Part shown: one piece after another, positions 1-5,667 of the stretch
Numbering within the stretch: the stretch's first letter is position 1
Layout: each line of letters opens with the position of its first letter
Position numbers and translations under genes: made by a program
Assembly (NCBI GenBank): GCA_002342985.1
Contig: DDRC01000126.1
Location: 742 to 6,408 of the forward strand
DNA: 5,667 nt
Reading direction: 5' to 3'
DNA from: Flavobacteriales bacterium UBA2426
Lineage (GTDB): Bacteria; Bacteroidota; Bacteroidia; Flavobacteriales_F; PHOS-HE28
The notes under the pieces: generated by a model
What the model was told of the DNA's origin: nothing
Databases searched by the model: none
The model's input: the letters and a program-made list of their open reading frames with translations, nothing else

Positions 1-1089
1 CAGATCGGCATCACGCTGATCGGCATCCTCACCGGTATCTACAGCGGGGAGAACATCACCGCCGATGTGAGAGCCGTCGTGCAGGGCGTGCCCCTGCTGG
101 CGCCCTATGCCCACAGCATCGCGGTCACCATCGTGGTGGTGCTGGTCACCTTCTTCACGCTGGTGCTGGGCGAACTGGTGCCCAAGCGCCTGGGGCTCGC
201 CATGCCCGAGCCCATTGCCAAGGCCGTGGCCGTGCCCATGCGGTTCCTTTCCCTCGTTGCGGCCCCCTTCATCTGGCTGCTCACCACCAGCAGCGATCTG
301 CTGCTGCGCCTGCTGGGGGTGAAGGCGCAGCTGGGTGGAGGGGTGACCGAGGAGGAGATCCGCGCCATGGTGCAGGAGGGCGCCGAGGGAGGCGCGGTGC
401 AGGCCATCGAGCAGGATATCGTGGAGCGCGTGTTCACCCTGGGCGATCGCCGCATCAGCTCGCTGATGACCCACCGCACCGACCTGGTGAGCCTCAAGGT
501 GGACATGGACAGGGATGCCGTGCGTGCCATTGTGTACGATACCCTGCACAGCATCTATCCCGTGCTTGAAGCGGAGCGCGAGGAGGTCATTGGCCTGGTG
601 CGGATGAAGGACATCATGGTGCGCTTGGATAAGGCCGATTTCCAGCTGTCCGCCCTGCTGCAGGAGCCCCGGTACCTCTTCGAGCATTTGCCCGCCTACC
701 GCGCACTGGAGCTTTTCAAGGAGACCGGAGTGCACCACGCCATGGTCACCGATGAGCACGGGGGCGTGGTGGGGCTGCTCACCCTCAGCGACATCCTGCA
801 GGCACTGGTGGGTGATGTGAGCGATTTCCACCGCGAGGAGTACACCCTTGTTCAGCGCGAGGACGGATCATGGCTGGTGGATGGTCAGTATCCGTTGCAC
901 GACCTGTTGGTGCGCTTCGGCCGTTCGCAATTGATGCGCGATGTGGAGGTGGATACCCTGGGTGGCCTGATCATCTATCAGCTCGGTCGCATCCCGCGCA
1001 CCGGCGATCGCCTCAACTGGATGGGCGTGCAGATGGAGGTGATCGACATGGATGGCGCGCGGGTGGACAAGGTGCTCGTGATTCCCTGA
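1..1089 (+). CDS. CNNM/CorC-family (HlyC/TlyC-like) membrane protein with CBS domains, 5' partial
   Basis: This is the C-terminal 362 residues of a 'hemolysin family' / CorC-like protein. The family is associated with divalent cation (Mg2+/Co2+) transport or its control at the inner membrane. The reading frame is open from base 1, and residues 1-8 (QIGITLIG) are typical of the middle of a DUF21 membrane domain, so the GTG at 67 is not the real start and roughly 60-70 N-terminal residues are missing. In partial numbering, a membrane segment lies near 38-56 and ends in the conserved GELVPK motif (57-62), with another near 80-97. CBS domain 1 spans about 144-209 and CBS 2 about 222-272, usually an adenine-nucleotide sensor. 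A CorC_HlyC (transporter-associated) domain spans about 281-359 and ends normally. The usual MTPR motif at the start of CBS 1 reads MTHR here (H158). The family is clear; the transported ion is not shown by the sequence. Confidence 0.93.
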   Translation, partial: QIGITLIGILTGIYSGENITADVRAVVQGVPLLAPYAHSIAVTIVVVLVTFFTLVLGELVPKRLGLAMPEPIAKAVAVPMRFLSLVAAPFIWLLTTSSDLLLRLLGVKAQLGGGVTEEEIRAMVQEGAEGGAVQAIEQDIVERVFTLGDRRISSLMTHRTDLVSLKVDMDRDAVRAIVYDTLHSIYPVLEAEREEVIGLVRMKDIMVRLDKADFQLSALLQEPRYLFEHLPAYRALELFKETGVHHAMVTDEHGGVVGLLTLSDILQALVGDVSDFHREEYTLVQREDGSWLVDGQYPLHDLLVRFGRSQLMRDVEVDTLGGLIIYQLGRIPRTGDRLNWMGVQMEVIDMDGARVDKVLVIP

Positions 1090-1100
1090 GGAAGGATCGG

Positions 1101-1151
1101 ATGGATCCGCTTTCCGTTACGCTCAACAGGCTCAACAACTTCGCTTCATGA
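1101..1151 (+). CDS. possible 16-codon leader ORF upstream of ppa
   Basis: An ATG at 1101 opens a short frame encoding MDPLSVTLNRLNNFAS and ends at TGA 1149-1151. That stop overlaps the pyrophosphatase ATG (1148) in an ATGA arrangement typical of translational coupling. Just upstream is a purine-rich AGGAAGGA (1089-1096), 4 bases before the ATG and among the best Shine-Dalgarno-like sequences in the window, whereas ppa itself has none nearby. Inside the ORF, GCTCAACA occurs twice nine bases apart (1121-1128 and 1130-1137). Nothing in the peptide suggests a function. It could be a coupling leader that brings ribosomes to ppa, or a chance frame; the evidence is positional only. Confidence 0.3.
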   Translation: MDPLSVTLNRLNNFAS

Positions 1152-1687
1152 CCCACCCCTGGCACGGCATCGCCCCCGGCGCGCACGCCCCGCAGCGCGT
1201 CAACGCCATCATCGAGATCCCCAAGGGCAGTTCCGGCAAGTACGAGCTGCACAAGGAAAGCGGCCTCCTCATGCTCGACCGCGCCCTCTTCAGCGCCGTG
1301 CACTACCCGGCCAACTACGGCTTCATCCCGCAGACCTATTGCGACGACAAGGACCCGCTGGACATCCTGGTGCTCAGCAGCCTCGCCCTGCCGCACCGCT
1401 GCCTGGTGGATGCCACGGTGATCGGCGTGATGCGCATGGTGGACCGCGGCGAGGCCGACGACAAGATCATCGCCGTGGCGACGAAGGACGAGAGCGTGAA
1501 CCACATCACCGACATCGCGCAGCTGGCGCCGCACACCGAGAAGCAGATCCGGCGCTTCTTCATGGACTACACCGTGCTGGAAGGGAAGGAGGTGAAGGTG
1601 GAGGCATTCCAAGGGCGCGCGGAGGCGCTGCGGATCGTGCAGGAGGGCATAGCGCTCTATGCGTCCACCTTCGGCGGCAAGGGCTGA
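1148..1687 (+). CDS. ppa: inorganic pyrophosphatase, family I (soluble)
   Basis: This cytoplasmic Mg2+-dependent enzyme hydrolyses pyrophosphate to two phosphates and so pulls nucleic acid, protein and activation reactions forward. The 179-residue length is normal for the bacterial family I enzyme. The signature DKDPLDI is at 67-73. By alignment to the well-known E. coli enzyme, the active-site residues are present: E23, K31, E33, R45, Y57, D67, D69, D72, D99, D104, K106 and Y141. The position equivalent to E. coli K142 is T142 here (DYTVLEGK), a deviation at a substrate-side residue. The start at 1148 gives the expected PWH opening before VNAIIEIPKGSSGK. No Shine-Dalgarno sequence is visible next to this ATG, but the stop of a tiny upstream ORF overlaps it. 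The gene follows the CorC-like gene by 58 bases and converges with the lipoprotein gene 63 bases downstream; I see no convincing terminator in that gap. Confidence 0.97.
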   Translation: MTHPWHGIAPGAHAPQRVNAIIEIPKGSSGKYELHKESGLLMLDRALFSAVHYPANYGFIPQTYCDDKDPLDILVLSSLALPHRCLVDATVIGVMRMVDRGEADDKIIAVATKDESVNHITDIAQLAPHTEKQIRRFFMDYTVLEGKEVKVEAFQGRAEALRIVQEGIALYASTFGGKG

Positions 1688-1750
1688 GCGGCGCGGGCGG
1701 AGTTGCTCCCCGCAGGGGTCACGCGGCCATCGCCGCCGGAGCCTTGGCCC

Positions 1751-2194
1751 TCACTCGAAGTAGGTGGCGTAGGCGGCCAGGTGGCTGCGGAGGTCCGCGC
1801 GCTGCGCCTCGGTGCCCGCGAAGTCGCGCAGCTGGTGGTGGATGGGCAGCAGGTAGTTGTGCAGCTGCTCATGCGCCTCGCCCGTCATGGTGCAGCGCTC
1901 GAAGATGAGGCCGAACTCCTCCTCCAGCGCGGCCTTCAGCGCCTTGGGGTCGCCGCCGGCGGGGTCGTAGGCGCCCAGGATGCGCTGCATGCTGGCGATG
2001 CCGGCGGTGGTCTCCGGGTTGGCCTTCCAGCGCTGTCCGTTGTCCAGCGTCACGGCGGGCAGGGCCTCCTGGTCGGCGGTAGTGGCGCTGTCCTGCGCCG
2101 CCGGGGCGTGATCGGCATGGTCGTGGCCCGGCCCGCCGCAGCTGAGCAGGAACGCGGCCGTGACCGGCAGGAGCAGATGGAGGCGGTGGTGCAT
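1751..2194 (-). CDS. His-rich small lipoprotein, uncharacterised
   Basis: This 147-residue protein begins MHHRLHLLLP and has a hydrophobic signal segment (about 5-18) ending in a lipobox LLSC with the lipidated Cys at 19, so it should be exported and membrane-anchored. The frame is open further upstream to 2359, but the extra 55 residues would put the signal peptide inside the protein, so I chose the ATG at 2194; no Shine-Dalgarno sequence is visible. After the Cys comes a linker with HDHADH (24-29), then a predicted mostly helical domain (about 50-147). It contains the segment CTMTGEAHEQLHNYLLPIHH (101-120), which is rich in possible metal ligands (C101, M103, H108, H112, H119, H120). This resembles uncharacterised Bacteroidota proteins, some of which I recall near metal-resistance genes, but I cannot name a family. 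A role in periplasmic metal binding is inference. It is the only - strand gene here and is divergent from the MFS gene. Confidence 0.8.
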   Translation of the reverse strand: MHHRLHLLLPVTAAFLLSCGGPGHDHADHAPAAQDSATTADQEALPAVTLDNGQRWKANPETTAGIASMQRILGAYDPAGGDPKALKAALEEEFGLIFERCTMTGEAHEQLHNYLLPIHHQLRDFAGTEAQRADLRSHLAAYATYFE

Positions 2195-2211
2195 GGCGGG
2201 GATGGTTGATG

Positions 2212-2254
2212 GCGCAGCAGCGCCCGCACGATGGCTGCGGAAAGCCTGCTGCGC
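2212..2254. repeat. 9-bp inverted repeat with nested 5-bp stem
   Basis: GCGCAGCAG (2212-2220) and CTGCTGCGC (2246-2254) are perfect inverted repeats with a 25-base spacer. Inside the spacer a second stem is possible between CCGCA (2224-2228) and TGCGG (2236-2240). The element sits 18-60 bases upstream of the lipoprotein start, where it could form a hairpin in that gene's 5' leader or act as a protein-binding site. In GC-rich DNA some such repeats arise by chance. Confidence 0.35.
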
Positions 2255-2360
2255 ACCGCAAAGCACGGCACGGCACATGCCGCTGGGGCTGATGGGCGTC
2301 ATGCCGGAGCGGTCCTCGGCGGGCGGTGCACCCCGTGGGCGCCACCGGGCCATCGCCATA

Positions 2361-2377
2361 GCTTCACCCGGTGAAGC
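2361..2377. promoter_or_regulatory. 8-bp-arm palindrome overlapping the MFS start codon
   Basis: GCTTCACCCGGTGAAGC is a perfect inverted repeat with 8-base arms around a single central C (2369). The GTG start codon of the MFS gene (2371-2373) lies in the right arm. It could be an operator for a dimeric regulator, or an RNA hairpin (7-bp stem with loop CCG) that hides the start codon. The symmetry is directly visible; the function is inferred. No Shine-Dalgarno sequence lies upstream. Confidence 0.3.
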
Positions 2378-3552
2378 CGCTCACCCGCACCGTCTGGGTC
2401 CTCTCGCTCGTCAGCCTCTTCACCGACCTGGCCAGCGAGATGCTCTACCCGGTGATGCCGCTCTACCTGCAGCACATCGGCTTCAGCATGCTGCTGATCG
2501 GCATCCTGGAAGGCGTGGCCGAAGCCACCGCCGGGCTGAGCAAGGGCTGGTTCGGGCTGCGGAGCGACCAGCTGCAGCGCCGCCTGCCCTTTGTGCAATG
2601 GGGCTACCTCCTCAGCGCGCTCAGCAAGCCGATGCTCGCGCTCTCGGGCGCCGTGTGGTGGGTCTTCGCCGCCCGCACCACCGACCGCCTGGGCAAGGGC
2701 CTGCGCACCGGCGCACGCGATGCCCTGCTCAATGCCGCGTGCACGCCGGCCAACAAGGGGCGCGTCTTCGGCTTTCACCGCAGCATGGACACGCTGGGCG
2801 CGGTGTTCGGTCCGGCGCTGGCACTGGCCTACCTGCATTTCCACCCGGAGGATTATGTGACGCTCTTCCTCATCGCCTTCGCACCGGGGCTGCTGGCCAT
2901 CGCGCTCACCCGCCTGCTGAAGGAGCCACGGACCACCGCGAACAAGGCCGCCTGGCCCGGCTTCTTCGCATTCCTGCGCTATTGGAAGGAAGCCCCGCGC
3001 GGCTACCGCCGCCTCACCACTGGCCTGCTGCTCTTCGCGCTCTTCAACAGCAGCGATGTCTTCCTGCTGCTCGGCGCCAAACAGGCGGGCCTTAGCGACA
3101 GCCACACCATCGGGGTCTACATCTTCTACAACCTCATCTACGCGCTCTTCGCCTTTCCGCTGGGCGCCCTGGCGGACCGCATCGGGGTGAAGCGCGTGTT
3201 CCTCATCGGCCTCCTCCTCTTCGCCGGGGTGTACTTCGGCATGGCCACCGCCAACGGCGTGGTGATGGTGGCCGTGCTCTTCTTCGGCTATGGCCTCTAT
3301 GCCGCCGCCACCGAGGGCGTGGCCAAGGCCTGGATCGGCCAGTTGGTGCCGAAGGAACAGATGGCCTCGGCCGCTGGCACCTATGCCGGCCTGCAAAGCC
3401 TGTGCGCGCTGGCGGCCAGCAGCCTGGCGGGCGCGCTGTGGATGGCCTTCGGTGCGGCGGTCACCTTCGCGGTAACAGCCGTGATGGCGCTGGCCGTGAT
3501 GGGCTACCTGCTGGCGGTGACGGGCGAGCCTGGCGCAGCGTCCCGTGCTTGA
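2371..3552 (+). CDS. major facilitator superfamily (MFS) transporter
   Basis: This is a 393-residue inner-membrane secondary transporter, the normal length for a 12-segment MFS protein. TM1 carries SLFTDLASEMLYPVMPLYL (15-33), a motif typical of one MFS subgroup of unknown substrate. The first-half signature is DRLGKGLRTGARD (105-117), and the second-half motif A is GALADRIGVKRV (265-276). A central basic loop at about 184-215 separates the two six-helix halves, and the last helix ends near 384. The start is the GTG at 2371: an in-frame TAG at 2359-2361 rules out anything longer, and the next ATG (2440) would remove TM1. The divergent partner is the His-rich lipoprotein, and the following DUF202 gene is 81 bases away. 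The substrate cannot be read from the sequence; drug or metabolite efflux is the usual default but is not supported specifically. Confidence 0.93.
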   Translation: MKPLTRTVWVLSLVSLFTDLASEMLYPVMPLYLQHIGFSMLLIGILEGVAEATAGLSKGWFGLRSDQLQRRLPFVQWGYLLSALSKPMLALSGAVWWVFAARTTDRLGKGLRTGARDALLNAACTPANKGRVFGFHRSMDTLGAVFGPALALAYLHFHPEDYVTLFLIAFAPGLLAIALTRLLKEPRTTANKAAWPGFFAFLRYWKEAPRGYRRLTTGLLLFALFNSSDVFLLLGAKQAGLSDSHTIGVYIFYNLIYALFAFPLGALADRIGVKRVFLIGLLLFAGVYFGMATANGVVMVAVLFFGYGLYAAATEGVAKAWIGQLVPKEQMASAAGTYAGLQSLCALAASSLAGALWMAFGAAVTFAVTAVMALAVMGYLLAVTGEPGAASRA

Positions 3553-3633
3553 GCCGATGGACAGCGGGCGCAGGGCCCATCCGCGTGCACCTGGGCTGCG
3601 CGCGATGCTGCACCTTCGCAGGAAAGCCGCCGC

Positions 3634-3939
3634 ATGAGGCCCGTCGACAAGCACTTCGACCTGCGGGAGGACCTGATCCTGCGGGACCACCTGGCCCTGG
3701 TGCGCACGCGCCTGGCCAACGAGCGCACCCTGCTCAGCTACATCCGCAGCACCCTCTACCTGCTCATCGGCGGCCTGGCGCTGCTGCAGATGGAAGGCCT
3801 CGGCCGGCTGCACTGGCTGGGCATCGTGGCGCTCTGCCTCAGCGCGGTCTTCATCCTCTTCGGCACCTACCGCTACGTCACCCTGCGCCGGCAGCTCAAC
3901 AACTATTACCCGGAGGACGGGCGCGGGGAGGGGGGATAG
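3634..3939 (+). CDS. DUF202 (YidH-like) small membrane protein
   Basis: This 101-residue protein matches the DUF202 family of small integral membrane proteins; the same fold group includes the membrane part of the yeast Vtc1 polyphosphate polymerase subunit, but bacterial members have no settled function. The conserved cytoplasmic motif RTRLANERTLLSYIR is at 24-38, followed by membrane segments at about 39-53 and 59-77. The tail is short and polar, ending in Gly/Glu (EDGRGEGG). The ATG at 3634 is preceded by AGGAAAG (3620-3626) at a 7-base spacing, a reasonable ribosome binding site and one of the few in the window. It lies 81 bases after the MFS gene on the same strand and may share its transcript. 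Confidence 0.9.
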   Translation: MRPVDKHFDLREDLILRDHLALVRTRLANERTLLSYIRSTLYLLIGGLALLQMEGLGRLHWLGIVALCLSAVFILFGTYRYVTLRRQLNNYYPEDGRGEGG

Positions 3940-3949
3940 CCGGCGCAGG

Positions 3950-3971
3950 CCCCGGCTGCCCGCCGCCGGGG
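3950..3971 (+). terminator. GC-only hairpin after the DUF202 gene, weak terminator candidate
   Basis: CCCCGGC (3950-3956) pairs perfectly with GCCGGGG (3965-3971) around an 8-base loop, starting 10 bases after the DUF202 stop. There is no T-run after it, so it does not fit a standard Rho-independent terminator. An alternative pairing of CTGCCC with GGGCAG overlaps it. It may simply reflect the high GC content. Confidence 0.25.
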
Positions 3972-4000
3972 GCAGGCGCGGCCAAGCCGGAGCGGATTGC

Positions 4001-4008
4001 TAGTTTTA
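4001..4008 (+). promoter_or_regulatory. possible Bacteroidota-type -7 element before the 450-residue membrane protein gene
   Basis: TAGTTTTA matches the Bacteroidota -7 consensus TAnnTTTG except at the last base and stands out as an AT-rich island in a GC-rich gap. It lies about 60 bases upstream of the ATG at 4067. No matching TTG-type -33 element is seen at the usual distance, and the phylum itself is inferred, so this is a weak call. Confidence 0.2.
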
Positions 4009-4066
4009 GGAGCGCCCGCCACGGGCGGCCTGTCAACGGAGTCCGCAACCGATCATCCCTGGGTGC

Positions 4067-5419
4067 ATGCTCAAGCCATCGCTGGAGGAGTACAAGCTGC
4101 TGCGTGTGGACCTGGCCGAGATCCGCGCGCAGATCACCAAGTACATGGGCTTCATCATCAGCATCCTCGGCGGTGCGGGCATCCTCTCCAGGGTCTTCTT
4201 CGGCGAGGTGGGCAGTGCCGTGGGGGTGCTGCTGGTGATGCTCTTCACCATGATGGTGACCACGCTGCTCTTCGAGATCATCTGGTACAAGTTCAGGTCG
4301 CACAACCGGCATGCCGGCTACATCCAGATGCTCTCCCACGAGATCGCCTATGCGCCCCTGCCGCCCCCCCACCAGGAGCAGGAGGGCCAGTACAAGGCCT
4401 ACCTGGACACGATCGTGGAGGGCTACTACCGCAACCAGGCCGGGCAGGCGATGGACAGCGGGCCCGACTTCGTATCGCGGCTCAGCGAGGTGCACTCCTG
4501 GGAGTTCGTGCTCTCGCGCTACCGGCGCACCACGGGCGCCAGCGGCAACCGGTGGCTGCGGCCGCTGGAGAAGTCGAAGTATGCCTATGCGCTGGGCGCC
4601 TCGCTCCGCTACAGCGACTTCCGCGATGCGAACGGCGAGTTCTTCAACAGAGCGGCGACCGGCAAGGTGAAGGACTACGACCTCTCCTTCTACGAGGAGG
4701 TGGTGATGCACATGACGGGCCGCCGCCGCGTGGGCCTGCTCACCCGCCTGCGCCACGGCTTCGCCAACATCATCAGCCAGCAGGCCAACCCCGCGCACCT
4801 CTACGACACCAAGCAGATGAAGATCATGGACAGCTACCGCTTCCATGGCTGGCGCTACCCCCGCAAGCTCACCCAGATGGGCGGCATCGGCATGGCCATC
4901 ATGTTCATCTTCTCGGCCTATGAGGCGGCCAAGCACCACGCCGTGGGCTTCGGCGCAGTGCAATTCGATTGGTTGAAGACCTTCGAGATCGGCAGCGTGC
5001 TGCTGGCCATGGCCTTCATGCTGCTGCTCTGGCTGGGGCGCTACTGCTACGGGGTGCTCGACCTGGAGTCGCGCTACGAGTCCATCGACTACTACTGCTG
5101 GTCCTTCCTGCCCTTCCGCATCCAGTTCCTCAACGGCCGGGGCATCATGCCCCTCTACTTCTCGCGCGACTTCATCCGCTTCATGAAGTCGCGGCGGCTG
5201 CTGCACGCCCTTGATGCCATGGAGCGGCAGCGGGGCGACCATCGCTGCGCAGCCTGCCAGAATTCGGTCACCGTGGAGGATGCCTTTCTGCACAAGGACA
5301 TCGCCCTGTGCGCGGGCTGCCGCGACGGCATGTCCGCGCATTACCGCCGGCACACGCGCTTCGAGGCCAAACACCTCATGCGCGGGCATGCGGAGCTGGT
5401 GGACGCCGTGCTGCGCTAG
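4067..5419 (+). CDS. uncharacterised membrane protein with C-terminal double-CxxC zinc-ribbon-like motif
   Basis: I do not recognise this 450-residue protein. The N-terminus (LEEYKLLRVDLAEIRAQI, 6-23) looks amphipathic and is followed by two membrane segments at about 27-44 and 52-74, then a basic stretch (KFRSHNRHAGY). A soluble, Arg/Tyr-rich region spans about 80-268. Two more membrane segments lie at about 272-287 and 306-328. The C-terminal tail (about 330-450) carries CAAC (394-397) and CAGC (415-418), two CxxC pairs 17 residues apart, as expected for a zinc ribbon or related four-Cys zinc site. Four membrane segments with positive flanks suggest that both ends and the middle domain are cytoplasmic. 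The ATG at 4067 has no clear Shine-Dalgarno sequence; I see no better in-frame start nearby. The even composition, long uninterrupted frame and coherent hydrophobic pattern make it a real gene. The N-terminal two-helix part loosely recalls small two-TM effector-like proteins, but I would not assign it. Confidence 0.85.
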   Translation: MLKPSLEEYKLLRVDLAEIRAQITKYMGFIISILGGAGILSRVFFGEVGSAVGVLLVMLFTMMVTTLLFEIIWYKFRSHNRHAGYIQMLSHEIAYAPLPPPHQEQEGQYKAYLDTIVEGYYRNQAGQAMDSGPDFVSRLSEVHSWEFVLSRYRRTTGASGNRWLRPLEKSKYAYALGASLRYSDFRDANGEFFNRAATGKVKDYDLSFYEEVVMHMTGRRRVGLLTRLRHGFANIISQQANPAHLYDTKQMKIMDSYRFHGWRYPRKLTQMGGIGMAIMFIFSAYEAAKHHAVGFGAVQFDWLKTFEIGSVLLAMAFMLLLWLGRYCYGVLDLESRYESIDYYCWSFLPFRIQFLNGRGIMPLYFSRDFIRFMKSRRLLHALDAMERQRGDHRCAACQNSVTVEDAFLHKDIALCAGCRDGMSAHYRRHTRFEAKHLMRGHAELVDAVLR

Positions 5420-5438
5420 CGGGCGCCCCCAACGGCAA

Positions 5439-5465
5439 AGGCCCTTGGGCGCTTCCCAAGGGCCT
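5439..5465 (+). terminator. strong hairpin, likely transcription terminator
   Basis: AGGCCCTTGGG (5439-5449) and CCCAAGGGCCT (5455-5465) form a perfect 11-bp stem with a 5-base loop, starting 19 bases after the stop of the 450-residue protein. The downstream sequence CTTGTG is only weakly T-rich. On the other strand the stem is followed by TTTG, so it could act in both directions. Stem strength and placement directly after a gene support a terminator. Confidence 0.7.
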
Positions 5466-5667
5466 CTTGTGCCTTGGCAGGGTCTCTCGAAGAGGACCGG
5501 GCCACCGTTGGCATCAACCGCAGGCATCCCGTTGGGCCTTGGAGAGACGCCGGATAACCGCCGCACCCGCGCGTCCTTCCCGCGCGGTTTCCGGCGTGAC
5601 GGACCTGCGTGCGTGGTGCGCAGCGATATGACAAGCTGACCTGCCCACATAGCAACATGCGCTAACC
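5466..5667. other. non-coding 3' intergenic region
   Basis: After the terminator-like hairpin I find no convincing gene on either strand. The open frames here have no recognisable protein character. Besides the bulged stem, there are short repeated words: CCGTTGG at 5505-5511 and 5529-5535, GGCATC at 5510-5515 and 5523-5528, and GCCTTGG at 5471-5477 and 5536-5542. Two further pairings are possible: CCTCTT (5463-5468) with AAGAGG (5490-5495), and GTCTCTC (5482-5488) with GAGAGAC (5542-5548). It may be a structured RNA, a leader for a gene beyond the window, or degenerate sequence. Confidence 0.5.
5547..5597. repeat. long bulged inverted repeat (REP-like or structured RNA)
   Basis: ACGCCGGA (5547-5554) pairs with TCCGGCGT (5590-5597), and AACCGC (5556-5561) with GCGGTT (5584-5589), giving a 14-bp stem with one bulged T (5555). 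The 22-base loop region contains half of a competing hairpin, CCGCGCG (5567-5573) with CGCGCGG (5581-5587) around TCCTTCC; the two folds share bases and exclude each other. No T-run follows on either strand, so it is not a standard terminator. A GC-rich stem with a single bulge in intergenic DNA is reminiscent of REP elements, but only one copy is in this window. Confidence 0.45.

Noticed and set aside
1688..1750. Terminator between the convergent ppa and lipoprotein genes
   Set aside because: Only very short stems are possible (such as CCCC/GGGG around a 3-base loop) and there is no T-run, so I do not call one.
2195..2359. 55-residue N-terminal extension of the lipoprotein frame
   Set aside because: It would bury the signal peptide and lipobox inside the protein, and the extension looks like translated intergenic DNA.
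2299..3813. 504-codon open frame on the - strand
   Set aside because: It is antisense to the clear MFS gene and part of the DUF202 gene, and is rich in Gln/His/Glu/Ala repeats without recognisable motifs. High GC content removes stop codons in this frame.
3919..3936. G-rich run at the 3' end of the DUF202 gene as a G-quadruplex
   Set aside because: There are only three clear G-runs, the last being an unbroken block of six, so a standard four-run quadruplex with loops is not formed; it mainly encodes the Gly-rich tail.
3553..4066. Functional link between pyrophosphatase and the DUF202 protein through polyphosphate metabolism
   Set aside because: DUF202 resembles the Vtc1 membrane part, but the genes are nearly 2 kb apart with an opposite-strand gene between them, and no polyphosphate polymerase domain is present.
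3896..5650. 584-codon open frame on the - strand
   Set aside because: It lies opposite the 450-residue membrane protein gene and runs through the terminator hairpin. Its product is a low-complexity His/Glu/Val/Ala-rich sequence with no domain character, as expected for the antisense frame of a GC-rich gene.
5416..5658. 80-codon open frame on the - strand in the 3' intergenic region
   Set aside because: It runs across the terminator-like hairpin and the bulged stem, has no hydrophobic or domain pattern, and its composition follows the local GC content.

Overview
The window is a G+C-rich stretch of bacterial chromosome that is almost entirely coding, with six protein genes. Five are on the + strand and one is on the - strand. 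The pyrophosphatase resembles the form common in Bacteroidota (it opens with a PWH motif followed by VNAIIEIPKGS). Most starts lack a clear Shine-Dalgarno sequence, and there is a small periplasmic-type lipoprotein of a style often seen in that phylum. My best guess is therefore a high-GC member of Bacteroidota, but this is an inference from protein flavour and not a phylogenetic result.

Layout. (1) Positions 1-1089 hold the 3' part of a CNNM/CorC-type membrane protein (DUF21, CBS pair, CorC_HlyC domain); its start lies outside the window. (2) A 58-base gap holds a possible 16-codon leader ORF whose stop overlaps the next start. (3) Positions 1148-1687 encode family I inorganic pyrophosphatase. 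(4) Converging on it from the - strand is a His-rich lipoprotein gene at 1751-2194. (5) A 176-base divergent intergenic region holds an inverted repeat and a palindrome over the next start codon. (6) Positions 2371-3552 encode an MFS transporter. (7) Positions 3634-3939 encode a small DUF202 membrane protein. (8) Positions 4067-5419 encode a 450-residue membrane protein that I do not recognise, with four predicted membrane segments and a C-terminal double CxxC zinc-ribbon-like motif. (9) The last 248 bases are non-coding, with a strong terminator-like hairpin followed by a second long bulged stem.

How the genes relate. The CorC-like gene, the putative leader and ppa are closely spaced and may be co-transcribed. 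The MFS, DUF202 and 450-residue genes are also co-directional, with gaps of 81 and 127 bases, but their functions give no obvious shared pathway. I see no tRNA, rRNA, CRISPR array, insertion sequence or phage gene. The window looks mostly like ordinary chromosome. The items most worth a second look are the unrecognised zinc-ribbon membrane protein, the leader ORF before ppa, and the structured 3' intergenic region.
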